Assembly: GCF_008042275.1 (NCBI RefSeq)
Contig: NZ_RDBK01000043.1
Coordinates: forward strand, 3,226,921-3,290,920
Direction of reading: 5' to 3'
Length of the DNA: 64,000 bases
Origin: Streptomyces sp. OR43
Lineage (GTDB): Bacteria > Actinomycetota > Actinomycetes > Streptomycetales > Streptomycetaceae
Part shown: piece by piece, positions 9,691 to 17,639 of the stretch
Numbering within the stretch: the first letter of the stretch is position 1
How the letters are laid out: each line of letters opens with the position of its first letter
Notes under the pieces: model-generated
What the model was told of the DNA's origin: nothing
Databases searched by the model: none
What the model saw: only the letters and a program-made list of their open reading frames with translations
Translations under genes and position numbers: made by a program

Positions 9691-9962
9691 GGGTCGACTC
9701 CTGTCGTGTGGGGTGATGACAGGACGAGATTCCAGGGAAAGGCCGAGTTGGACGAACCGGGTTCTTGCGATAAAGAGGGCGTCGCTGAAATGGATCTTGT
9801 GATGCCGAAGCAGCTCACGGTGGTTGTCCGCTGCGCTAAGGCCGAGGCATGGGTCTGTTAACGAGAGTGGGACTGCCCACCCGTCGGACAGCCCGGTTCA
9901 TGAAGCGCGAGTTCGCGGTCAAACTGTGGGTCGGCGCATAACTGACCTGGAACGGAGACGCC

Positions 9963-10595
9963 GTGACGGACCTCCCCACAGACGGCCAGCCCATCGAAGC
10001 CGTACCGACGGAGTACAGCGGCACCACTTTCCGTTCTCGGCTCGAAGCCGACTGGGCCTGCACCCTCGACACCCAAAGCATCCTCTGGCAGTACGAGCCT
10101 GAGCGAATCACCCTGCCGTCAGGGGCGTACTACCTGCCGGACTTCTGGCTGCCCGAGATCGGGACATGGCTTGAGGTCAAGGGACCATCCACGCCCCGTA
10201 AGGAAAAGGCCGTCGAGCTGGGCAAGGCGCGCGCCTGCCCCTGCGACGGCCCCTGCTCCTGTGCGTGGCCCGGGGGCGAGATGGTCCTCCTTGGCTGGGT
10301 CGCGGAACGCACCCATGGCGACATCAACGCGGCTCGCAGCCGTTCGGGCTATGCCAGTTGGGCCGCCGCTCACGGGCCCAGCGCGTACTTCGTGTTGTGC
10401 CCTTGGTGCGGGCTCAGACAGTGGATCACTCTGCGCCGTCCGTGGAAGTGCCGTGCCTGTTGCCGCAGTCTGGAAAGCGAGGAGCTCTACCAGCCCCACG
10501 ACCGTGTGCTGCCTTTCGGGAGCGGCTCGGTGTGGTCGCCTGCGGACATGGCGGCCATCCGCGGGGAGATCGCCGAACAGATAGCTGAGGCATAG
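9963..10595 (+). CDS. PD-(D/E)XK-fold nuclease-like protein with Cys clusters
   Basis: A 210-residue protein. The N-terminal part has the order expected of a TnsA/restriction-endonuclease-like PD-(D/E)XK core: Glu28 in SRLEADW, a strand carrying Tyr-Glu (about 44-45), Asp60 in YYLPDF and Glu71-Val-Lys73 in WLEVKG. The central region has a dense Cys cluster (about 92-100) and two further Cys pairs (CPWC, CRAC) consistent with zinc binding. Similar proteins occur in actinophages and mobile elements. Start is GTG 9963, preceded by GGAGAC. DNA cleavage is inferred, and whether it acts in defence, replication or transfer is unknown. Confidence 0.7.
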   Translation: MTDLPTDGQPIEAVPTEYSGTTFRSRLEADWACTLDTQSILWQYEPERITLPSGAYYLPDFWLPEIGTWLEVKGPSTPRKEKAVELGKARACPCDGPCSCAWPGGEMVLLGWVAERTHGDINAARSRSGYASWAAAHGPSAYFVLCPWCGLRQWITLRRPWKCRACCRSLESEELYQPHDRVLPFGSGSVWSPADMAAIRGEIAEQIAEA

Positions 10596-10837
10596 ACCGC
10601 CGACTCGGAGCGCTCTCGCAGGGCGGCCCCGTAAGAAGAGTGAGGGCGCATAATGCTCGCCCATTCGCGGGTGAAGGTCCACTCTCGGCCGGCACCGATT
10701 GGGCGCCGTGCGGCTGGCGGCAATTCGACGGCTCTCCAGGGCGGTCGGCCTGGGGTGGTCTTCCACGGACTACCACCCGCTGGCCTGTGCCGAACACATG
10801 GATAGGGTCGCGGTACCCGAGCTGGAGAGGTAGCCGC

Positions 10838-11164
10838 ATGGACCACGAGATCGTGATCGCGCAGACGACCAGTGACAACGAGGAGCAGGCGAAGACCCTC
10901 GCCAGGGGCGCTGTCGAGAGCAAACTGGCGGCGGGCGTTCACATCGATGCGCCCATCACCGCCTTCTACTGGTGGCAGGGGAAGGTCGAGGCGGCTCAGG
11001 AGTGGCGGATCTCCTACATGACGTCGTCGGATCGCCTCCCCGCGCTAGAGGCATGGCTGCACGAGAGGCACCCTTACGACGTCCCCCAGTGGGTCACGCT
11101 GCCTGTGACCGGAGGGTCGGAGGCGTACTTGTCCTGGGTCCTCGACGAGACGCGTCCGCAGTAG
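10838..11164 (+). CDS. cutA: CutA family divalent-cation tolerance protein
   Basis: A 108-residue protein matching the small trimeric CutA1 family in length and layout: an N-terminal strand IVIAQTTSDNEEQA, a central ITAFYWWQGKVEAAQEW strand pair, and the C-terminal VTGGSEAYLSWV. The family trimerises into ferredoxin-like barrels and has been linked to metal tolerance, although its biochemical activity is uncertain. A clear GGAGAGG lies 7 nt before the ATG. The gene converges on the XRE regulator and is not obviously part of an operon. Confidence 0.88.
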   Translation: MDHEIVIAQTTSDNEEQAKTLARGAVESKLAAGVHIDAPITAFYWWQGKVEAAQEWRISYMTSSDRLPALEAWLHERHPYDVPQWVTLPVTGGSEAYLSWVLDETRPQ

Positions 11165-11214
11165 AGGTCACCACCCCGGCGCTCGCCCTCACCGAGCCTG
11201 TGTGCTTGGACGCT

Positions 11215-12462
11215 TCACAGCGTCGCGAACGTCAGCAGGTGGCTGGCCAGATCATGCTCGGTGTCGGGGAGCTCGGCAGCGATGACCTGCGCCCGCTGAC
11301 GGCCCATGGTGTTGGGCTTCGACTCCGCCGCTGCAGCGAACTGGTGCGCGACGTAGGCCCCGCGGTCTACGTCGCCGCCGCGCAGAAGTGCCGACGCTAG
11401 GTCCCCGAGGACAACTACACCGGACTCGGGTAGTTCACCGCCGAGGCGCTCGACTGCGGAGTCGGCCGTGGCCGTCAGCTCCTGACGTTTGAGTTCGCCG
11501 TAGACCGAGAGGGTTAAGGAGTCCATCCGGTACGGCGTCACGAAGCGGACCCACGCTTGCTCGCTCGTATGGTCGGCGAAGTCATAGGCGAACCTGGCCT
11601 GGTCCAGCGCGCGAAGAGCGGCAGCGTCATCGCCCGACTGAGCGGCCTCCTCCGCGTACCGGCCCAGAGCCCATGCTGCGGCGGTTGCATTGCCACGTCC
11701 GCGCACGTCCTGAGCTGCCTGCGAAAGCATCTCCAGCGCCTTAGCAGGGCTGGGGGCACCGTAGCTCGCGTAGCCCAGAGCCAGGGCACGCAGAGGGGGG
11801 TGCCCAGCCTTCTTCGCGCACTCCGAGGTCACTCCGTAGTAGGAGGTGGCCTTGTCGTGCTCGCCCAGGTCCCAGGCGACCCATCCGGCAAGAGCGGCTG
11901 TCTCTCCCGCCGCGATGGTCAGCGCTCGCTCGTGGGTTCCGGCGCGGGGAAGGGCTGCGGTGATCGCGTCCAAGTGCGCCTCGACCCGAGACTGCAGGCT
12001 GAGCGCGCTCTCGTTCAGTTCGTCCACATGCAACCGGGCCGCATGATCAATGAGCACCCCCGCTGACTCGGGGTCGATCTTGGAACCCTTGCTGAGTGCA
12101 TAGGCCAGCCGGCCCCACGGCTCGGCAGCCGCAGCCGCACCGATAACCGCGCCTCCCAGCAGCGTTCGGCGTTTCACGTCGTCCAGGTCCTCTGCCTCGG
12201 CCTTGTTCTTCTCTCGCCGCCTGGCGCGGGCGGCTTTCGCCTCGCGCAGCAGCGGCTCCAGCGGGACGCCACAGGCCAAAGCGATGTTCCCCAGGGTGTG
12301 GTCCGTCGGAACGTTGGCACCGTTCTCGTACCGGTTCACCTCTCGGCGGGTCATCGTTGCCCGGCCGGAAGCGGCATTGATCGCACCGGCCTGCTCGTCC
12401 TGCGTCCGATTCGCGTTACGTCGCAGGTGACGGAGCAGCTCGGCAAATGGATCCACCGCCAT
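11215..12462 (-). CDS. XRE-family regulator with TPR-like C-terminal domain
   Basis: A 415-residue protein. Residues 1-60 form a Cro/C1 helix-turn-helix (FAELLRHLRRNANRTQDEQ ... REVNRYENG), followed by a hydrophobic Ala-rich stretch after the RRTLLGG motif and about 270 residues of helical, Ala/Leu-rich TPR-like repeats. This layout is common in Streptomyces regulators that sense a small ligand or peptide through the TPR domain. It is divergent from the anti-sigma-type ATPase gene with repeat-rich DNA between them (12496-12557), the likely operator. It could control the adjacent biosynthetic cluster. Confidence 0.85.
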   Translation of the reverse strand: MAVDPFAELLRHLRRNANRTQDEQAGAINAASGRATMTRREVNRYENGANVPTDHTLGNIALACGVPLEPLLREAKAARARRREKNKAEAEDLDDVKRRTLLGGAVIGAAAAAEPWGRLAYALSKGSKIDPESAGVLIDHAARLHVDELNESALSLQSRVEAHLDAITAALPRAGTHERALTIAAGETAALAGWVAWDLGEHDKATSYYGVTSECAKKAGHPPLRALALGYASYGAPSPAKALEMLSQAAQDVRGRGNATAAAWALGRYAEEAAQSGDDAAALRALDQARFAYDFADHTSEQAWVRFVTPYRMDSLTLSVYGELKRQELTATADSAVERLGGELPESGVVVLGDLASALLRGGDVDRGAYVAHQFAAAAESKPNTMGRQRAQVIAAELPDTEHDLASHLLTFATL

Positions 12463-12495
12463 GAGTCTGACCCCTATCCGTGAGAGAAGGCCAAT

Positions 12496-12557
12496 ACTCC
12501 CCTCAACTCCCCTCTGATTTTCCCCCTTGACAAAGATTTCCCCCTCCGGTTTCCCCT
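12496..12557. promoter_or_regulatory. Polypyrimidine direct repeats in the XRE/ATPase divergent region
   Basis: The 129-bp divergent region carries ACTCCCCTC twice in tandem (from 12496) and three copies of a GATTTCCCCC-like motif (12516, 12535, 12548). A TTGACA hexamer (12527-12532) sits between copies. The regular spacing is typical of XRE operators in this group. Confidence 0.5.
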
Positions 12558-12591
12558 GTTCCGGATCGCGCAGTCACGGTGCGATGTGCGC

Positions 12592-13110
12592 ATGACCACG
12601 CACCGGACAACAACGCCACCCCGACCTGGGGGCGACGACGGTGGCGCCCACGTCGTCGGCGCCGCGACTGCTCGGTGCCCGCTGGCTTCTCACGTCTTCG
12701 AGATGGCCATGGAGCCGATGGATGAGCACGTCGCTCAAGCACGACGAACCACGGCCACCGTTCTGAAGCGGTGGTCGTTGCCAGAGGCGCCGGCAGAGGA
12801 CGCCCGGCTCGTCGTCTCGGAGTTGGTATCCAACGCGATCATCCACGGCTCCGGGGACGTCCGACTGCAACTACGACACGACGACCACGAGCTTCAAATC
12901 AGAGTCACCGACGACAGCACCGCACCAGCGAGGCGACGACGTGCAAGCGCCCTCGGCCTCGGTGGTCGAGGGCTGCACCTCGTCGCTTGCCTGTCACTGC
13001 GGTGGGGCGTCGCGGACGGTGGCCGAACTACGTACGCGGTCATCCCCACTCTCACGGAGGCACCCCCATGTCGCCGCACAACGCAGTCAAGCACGGAGCC
13101 GACGTGTTGA
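12592..13110 (+). CDS. Anti-sigma-type HATPase (RsbW/GHKL family)
   Basis: A 172-residue protein with a compact histidine-kinase-like ATPase domain: N-box ELVSNAIIHG (Asn81), G1 region RVTDDST (about 104-110) and G2 LGLGGRGLHL (about 121-130). Streptomyces encode many such RsbW-like proteins that bind sigma factors or anti-sigma antagonists. The first about 35 residues are low-complexity. No good ribosome-binding site is seen, so the start is uncertain. The gene is divergent from the XRE regulator and its 3' end overlaps the next gene by 43 bp. Confidence 0.8.
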   Translation: MTTHRTTTPPRPGGDDGGAHVVGAATARCPLASHVFEMAMEPMDEHVAQARRTTATVLKRWSLPEAPAEDARLVVSELVSNAIIHGSGDVRLQLRHDDHELQIRVTDDSTAPARRRRASALGLGGRGLHLVACLSLRWGVADGGRTTYAVIPTLTEAPPCRRTTQSSTEPTC

Positions 13111-13676
13111 GCCTCGTTGCCTTTGATCGGAGGCGAGAGAAGCACACGGGCGGTGGGGCGCCGGCTGCTGGCCATGACCACCCGAGATGGGCTCGCACCT
13201 CTCCCCGAGTGAAGCGCCAGTCCCGAGCTGGTCAACTCCGAGGCTTACGGGAGCACTTCTACCGACAGGTCCTCGACGCGCGGGTCGACGAGCCGCTGCG
13301 CGTGCTGGCGTACAGCTTGGTACCGAGTCCGAGGGCCCGACCTGACGAGGACTGGGGGACGCTGCAGGCTGAGGCCGACCAGCTCGGTTACGCGATCGCC
13401 GCCCGGCTCCACGATGTGGCGGTCCCGGTGACCACGACGTACTTCCCGGCATCCAGCGCGAGCCAGGGCGTCTACACGCCGCCTTGGGATCGACCTGGCT
13501 GGCTGGAAGCCGAGCGGCAGCTCCGAGAGGGCTTGGCCGACGGCGTGATCGTCCTCGACCGGCACCACATCAGCTCCGATGACGACGAGTACCACGCCGT
13601 AATCAAACATCTGGGCGAGCACTGCCAGGCGTTTCTCCACCTCGTGATCTCCGAGGAGCCCGTCGCGCCGACTTGA
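13068..13676 (+). CDS. Conserved hypothetical protein of mobile-element type
   Basis: A 202-residue protein starting at ATG 13068 behind CGGAGG, overlapping the end of the ATPase gene. I do not recognise a defined domain. The central part (LRVLAYSLVPSP ... LGYAIAARL) loosely resembles an alpha/beta nucleotide- or recombinase-like fold, and the C-terminal half ends in acidic ISSDDDEYHAVI and a hydrophobic strand LHLVISEEP. It has no signal peptide or TM segment. The overlap with the ATPase gene suggests co-expression. Confidence 0.65.
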   Translation: MSPHNAVKHGADVLSLVAFDRRREKHTGGGAPAAGHDHPRWARTSPRVKRQSRAGQLRGLREHFYRQVLDARVDEPLRVLAYSLVPSPRARPDEDWGTLQAEADQLGYAIAARLHDVAVPVTTTYFPASSASQGVYTPPWDRPGWLEAERQLREGLADGVIVLDRHHISSDDDEYHAVIKHLGEHCQAFLHLVISEEPVAPT

Positions 13677-13694
13677 AGGCGTCCACTGCTCTGG

Positions 13695-13793
13695 ATGGAC
13701 AGGAAGGGCTGGGGCTGGCGGCAGATCAGCGCCCAGATCGCCCTGATCGCCGCCGTGAGCGTCGCGCTCGCCTTCACCTTCAAATACCCCTGA
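13695..13793 (+). CDS. Very small single-TM protein
   Basis: A 32-residue frame with a basic, Trp-rich start (MDRKGWGWRQIS) followed by one hydrophobic helix (AQIALIAAVSVALAF) and a short TFKYP end. It lies 19 bp after the upstream gene and has a typical small membrane peptide pattern. The ribosome-binding site is weak, so this is a moderate call based on composition. Confidence 0.4.
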   Translation: MDRKGWGWRQISAQIALIAAVSVALAFTFKYP

Positions 13794-13806
13794 CCGAGGG
13801 CTGACC

Positions 13807-14061
13807 ATGACTTTCGAGGGACACACCGATCGTGCGCCGCGCCTCCTGCCGCACCGCGAGCAGGGCGAAGCGCTCCTCGCCATCCGGGCGGCTGCCCCGT
13901 CGGCGCCCAGCGAAGAGGGCATCGATCTCTTCGCCGTGCCCGCCGGTGAGGTTCAGGGGCGTGGCTTCAACCTCTCGCGCTTTCACCGGCTCTCGCGCCT
14001 GCCGGCCGCGCCGAACGGATCGGTCTCGCCTTCGACTGACGACCCGCCGGAAGCGGCCTGA
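13807..14061 (+). CDS. Small hypothetical protein
   Basis: An 84-residue frame beginning MTFEGHTDRAPRLL, directly after the small membrane peptide (13-nt gap with GAGGG upstream of the ATG). It has no recognisable domain; the C-terminal third is Ser/Pro-rich. The opposite strand is also open here, so coding is only moderately supported. Confidence 0.4.
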   Translation: MTFEGHTDRAPRLLPHREQGEALLAIRAAAPSAPSEEGIDLFAVPAGEVQGRGFNLSRFHRLSRLPAAPNGSVSPSTDDPPEAA

Positions 14062-14147
14062 CTGGCCCGGCCCGGTACCCCGAGTTGGAACTCGAACCGG
14101 CCTCGGCCCTCTGAGGCGCAACAGCCACCCCTGACGAGAGGATGATC

Positions 14148-14840
14148 ATGACCGTTCCCACTCACGAATCGCTACCGGCTCCGGCCGCGCCGAGCGACCA
14201 CAGGTCGCGCGCTCTTCTCCTCGACCTCGACGGCGTCCTGCTCGACACGCGTCCGGTGATGCGGAAGGCGTGGCAGAGGGTCCAAGAGGCCCATGGCGTC
14301 GCGCTCCCCTTCCGCGACTACGAGCGCCATCTGGGACGCGAGTTCGGCGACATCATGCAGCGACTGGGCGTGACCGACACCGAAGCGGTCCGCCAGACGT
14401 ACGAGACGGAGTCCGTGGCCACCGCGCACCTCGCGGAGGAGTTCGCCGGCATCGTCGAGACGCTCCACGCCTTCGTGGCCGCCGACTGGCGGCTGGGCGT
14501 CGTGACGTCCAAGCACGTCGACCGCGCGGCCCCGCTCCTCGCGCGCCTCCGATGCCCCTTCGCGACCATCCGCACGCCCGCAGGAGCGGGCCGGACGAAG
14601 CCGGCCCCGGACCCACTCCTCTTGGCGCTGGTCGACCTGGGAGTCGACCCAGCCGCCGCCGTCTACGTGGGTGACATGGCGGTCGACCAGGAGTCGGCCG
14701 CGCGCGCCGGCGTCCCCTATGTACACGCTGCATGGGGCTATGGGCAGCCGACGGCTCCCGACCCCGAGACGGCCGCGTCGCCCAAGGAACTGCTGAGCCT
14801 CCTCCCCGCCAAGCAGCTCGTCGAGGGGAGCACGGTGTGA
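14148..14840 (+). CDS. HAD-superfamily phosphatase
   Basis: A 230-residue haloacid-dehalogenase hydrolase of the phosphoglycolate phosphatase type. Motif I is DLDGVLLDT (about 26-34) with nucleophile Asp26 and acid/base Asp28; a helical cap follows; motif II is VVTSK, the motif III Lys lies in GRTKPAPDP, and motif IV is VGDMAVDQ. It should dephosphorylate a sugar- or nucleotide-type phosphate. ATG 14148 is 6 nt after GAGAGG and is preferred over ATG 14142. The gene overlaps the next by GTGA and opens the 14-gene biosynthetic cluster. Confidence 0.88.
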   Translation: MTVPTHESLPAPAAPSDHRSRALLLDLDGVLLDTRPVMRKAWQRVQEAHGVALPFRDYERHLGREFGDIMQRLGVTDTEAVRQTYETESVATAHLAEEFAGIVETLHAFVAADWRLGVVTSKHVDRAAPLLARLRCPFATIRTPAGAGRTKPAPDPLLLALVDLGVDPAAAVYVGDMAVDQESAARAGVPYVHAAWGYGQPTAPDPETAASPKELLSLLPAKQLVEGSTV

Positions 14841-16684
14841 GTCCCCGCACGACTGGTGGCCTCGGCCTGGTCCGCTCCTCCAACGCCGGGAAGCCGACGT
14901 GGGCGCTCGTCGGAACCGGCGCCCTCGCGCACGCGCGAACCGACCACATCCACACCACGGACCTGGAAGCGACGACCGTCGACAAGCAGGTACTGCGCGC
15001 CGGCGTCGCAGACGTCATGGCCGCCCTCGACCACTACAGCGCCAAACTGGCCTCCACCCCGGGCGGAGCCGACTGGCTCCACGTCCAGCACGTCCCCGTG
15101 CGACGCTTCGTCGCTGAGATCGTGCGCAAGCTCCTGGCCCTGAACTCCTGGGCACCGTTCGCCTCGGCCCCAGGGCCCCTGGCCCTGGCCCCGTACGAAG
15201 GACTTGTGGGACTGCGTTCGAGCAGCTCGCGTGAGTACCTGGCCTACACCGTGACGTGGTCCGGCGTCGCGTACGTGCTCGGTGCTGCGGCACCGCACAA
15301 CCCGACCCGCTCGGCCCAGCTCCGCAACCGCGCCCGGACGAGTACGGCGAACACGGAGCCGAGTCCGTTCCCCTCGGATCTCGGACGGCAGGACGTTCTG
15401 GCGCTGTCGTGGACCTCCCGCCACGCGGCCACGCTGACCCCGGTTCTCGCCGAACTGGCGCGCGGCGGGCAAAGGAGTCTCCTGCTCGATCTCGCCACCG
15501 ATGACACCGAGCGGTGCAGCGCGGGATCGGTCACGGGTATCGAGCTGCGCTCGGCTCCGAGCGACCTCTTCACCCTCTCCGGCACTGCCGAGGGCCTCCA
15601 CCGTCCCGACGACGAGCACGCCGTCGAGGTGGGAGGCCACGGCGTCCAACTTGCCCGGCTCGTACGGCTCTTGTCCGTGCTCTTGGAGACCAGCGGGGGC
15701 TGCACCCAGCCCTCGTGGCGGACGGTGGTGCGGGCGGAGAGCTGGCTCGACGACATCCTGTCGACGACCCGGCCGCACACCGTCCTGCTGAGCAACGACA
15801 CCAGCCCCCTGGGCGTGCTGGCCGCGCACGCCGCCGAGCGGCACGGGGCGAACTCGGTTCACGTCCAGCACGGGGCCTGGACGGCGGAATCGGTCGCCTG
15901 GCCAGCCCTGCACAGCCGCCACATCATCGTCATGGGTGAGCGGGACCTCGCCCTGGGCCGAGGGTGGGCGCGCCACCCCGAGGCCGAGGTGAACGTCCTC
16001 GGGCAGCCCCGCTTCGACGTCCTCGCCGGCCTGAGCCGTCAGGCTCAGCGCCGATACCTGGAGAAGCTGCTCGCTTCGGGGGGCCGCCGCGCGCCCGCCC
16101 GGATCGCGGTGTGGGCCTGCCAGCCCTTCAACCCCGATCACCTCAACTCCCACGCGGACCTCCTCCTGGACGGGCTCGCCGAGGCGGACGGCGACTGGGG
16201 GCTCGTCATCGCTCCACACCCGGCGCAGGGAGCCGACGCCTTCAACGCTCTGGTGAAGCGGGCCGGCGGGACGCCCGTCGCGGTGGCCGATCCCCGGGTC
16301 GGAGCACGAGGCTGCCTCGTCGGCGCTGACGCAGTAGCGAGCGCGTACTCGACGTGCGGGATCGAAGCCGCACTGTTCGGCATCCCGGTGTTCGAAATCG
16401 GCCTGCCGGGCGAACGCACGCTGGGCCTGGCCGGTCACGGACTGGCGACCCGGTGCGAGGCCACTGGTGACGTCGCCCAAGCGCTCTCCGGCGTGCGCGG
16501 GGGCCCGGCGCCGATCCCGCGGGCGGCCCTGGACGCGGTCTGCCGGTGGCGCGGCGACAGCGCTGCTCGGATCGCCCGGCTCATCACCGACCGCGCCCCC
16601 TCCAGCCCGAGGGCCGACGACTCCACCCACCACCACCCGGGCGCCGCTGCGTCGCCCCAGGACGAAGGAGCATCCGTCCGATGA
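14837..16684 (+). CDS. Capsule/teichoic-type GT-B transferase
   Basis: A 615-residue protein starting at a GTG overlapping the HAD stop. The C-terminal half resembles GT-B enzymes of the capsule/polysialyl- and CDP-glycerol-transferase group: LLSNDTSPLG, then VHVQHGAWTAE (an H-x-QHG motif), VLGQPRFDVL, and the donor-site-like region from SAYSTCGIEAALFGIPVFEI. Some members of this group use CMP-sugar donors, which fits the KdsB-like gene in the same cluster. The N-terminal 250 residues are divergent and unassigned. It overlaps the thymidylate-synthase homologue by ATGA. Family placement is from motifs; donor and acceptor are unknown. Confidence 0.7.
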   Translation: MSPRTTGGLGLVRSSNAGKPTWALVGTGALAHARTDHIHTTDLEATTVDKQVLRAGVADVMAALDHYSAKLASTPGGADWLHVQHVPVRRFVAEIVRKLLALNSWAPFASAPGPLALAPYEGLVGLRSSSSREYLAYTVTWSGVAYVLGAAAPHNPTRSAQLRNRARTSTANTEPSPFPSDLGRQDVLALSWTSRHAATLTPVLAELARGGQRSLLLDLATDDTERCSAGSVTGIELRSAPSDLFTLSGTAEGLHRPDDEHAVEVGGHGVQLARLVRLLSVLLETSGGCTQPSWRTVVRAESWLDDILSTTRPHTVLLSNDTSPLGVLAAHAAERHGANSVHVQHGAWTAESVAWPALHSRHIIVMGERDLALGRGWARHPEAEVNVLGQPRFDVLAGLSRQAQRRYLEKLLASGGRRAPARIAVWACQPFNPDHLNSHADLLLDGLAEADGDWGLVIAPHPAQGADAFNALVKRAGGTPVAVADPRVGARGCLVGADAVASAYSTCGIEAALFGIPVFEIGLPGERTLGLAGHGLATRCEATGDVAQALSGVRGGPAPIPRAALDAVCRWRGDSAARIARLITDRAPSSPRADDSTHHHPGAAASPQDEGASVR

Positions 16685-17631
16685 CATCCCTCACGGCCGA
16701 CAGCATCGCCGAGCTGTTCTCCGGCGCCGTCACACTGGCCAAATCCGGCGCGAAGATCAGCCCCCGGGGCATGGCCACCCACGAAGTCCGCGACGTGCAC
16801 CTGCTGCTCACCCAGCCGCGTGCCCGCCTGCTCTACGCCCCGCCCGCCCGCATCGTGAATCCGGCCTTCGCCGTCGCCGAAACGGTCTGGCACCTGTCCG
16901 GATCCGACGCCTCGTGGATCTTCGACTACAACAAACGGCTGCGGCAGTTCGCCGACGACGGCGTCCTCCTGGGGGCGTACGGGCCCAGGATGCGGAGCTG
17001 GGGCGGCAAGGTCGACCAGCTGGCCCGCGTCGTCGAGATTCTCCAGGCCGACCCCGACTCCCGGCGCGCCCTGATCCAGCTCTACGACCCAGCCCAGGAC
17101 GCCGCCGGGCACAAGGACGTTCCCTGCACCCTCGGATTCCGATTCCACCTGCGCGCCGGCCGCCTGCACATGGCGACCATGATGCGCGGCCAGGACGTGT
17201 GGATCGGCATGCCGTACGACGTGTTCTTCTACACCGTGTTGCACGAGCTGGTCGCCGGATGGCTCGACGTGGAACTCGGCGAGTTCCACCTGCACATCGG
17301 CTCGCTCCACATCTACGACGAGCACATCGAGCAGGCCGACGCGCTGACCTCGCTTTCGGCGAGCGAGGTCATGCCCGACCTGCGAACGCCGTGGAAGGGC
17401 TTCGGCGGCCTGCTCGACCAGGTCGAGGCCCGCGACGTGACCGGCCATCCTGGCTGGGACGCGATGGCCGAGACGCTGCGCAGTTACCGGCTGTGGAAGG
17501 ACGGCAAGCGCGAGCAGGCGTGGCGGGCGGCCGACACGATCGACGGGCCCCTCGGCCAGGCTCTCACCGCCTGGTACGGAGAGCTGGAGCGGCGCTCGGC
17601 CAAGCGCGCCGTGACGGCCGGGGCAAGGTGA
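16681..17631 (+). CDS. Thymidylate-synthase-fold nucleotide hydroxymethylase (predicted)
   Basis: A 316-residue thymidylate-synthase homologue with the catalytic set intact: Glu67 and Trp70 in AETVWHLSG, the Arg pair in DSRRALIQLY (128-129), nucleophile Cys149 in DVPCTLGF, Arg169-x-x-Asp172 and His210-x-Tyr212 in LHIYDEH. At the base-recognition position, where dUMP methylases have Asn in GLPFN, this protein has Asp180 in GMPYD. Asp is found there in T4 dCMP hydroxymethylase and CMP hydroxymethylases of nucleoside-antibiotic pathways, so the likely reaction is 5-hydroxymethylation of a cytidine monophosphate with methylenetetrahydrofolate. It is embedded in the cluster by overlaps with both neighbours. 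Confidence 0.85.
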   Translation: MTSLTADSIAELFSGAVTLAKSGAKISPRGMATHEVRDVHLLLTQPRARLLYAPPARIVNPAFAVAETVWHLSGSDASWIFDYNKRLRQFADDGVLLGAYGPRMRSWGGKVDQLARVVEILQADPDSRRALIQLYDPAQDAAGHKDVPCTLGFRFHLRAGRLHMATMMRGQDVWIGMPYDVFFYTVLHELVAGWLDVELGEFHLHIGSLHIYDEHIEQADALTSLSASEVMPDLRTPWKGFGGLLDQVEARDVTGHPGWDAMAETLRSYRLWKDGKREQAWRAADTIDGPLGQALTAWYGELERRSAKRAVTAGAR

Positions 17632-17639
17632 CCGCCGCC

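Noticed and set aside
13068..13676. Serine recombinase
   Set aside because: No catalytic Ser motif or DNA-binding domain was found; too short for a recombinase.
16681..17631. Housekeeping thymidylate synthase
   Set aside because: The base-recognition Asn is Asp, and the gene is embedded in a biosynthetic operon.
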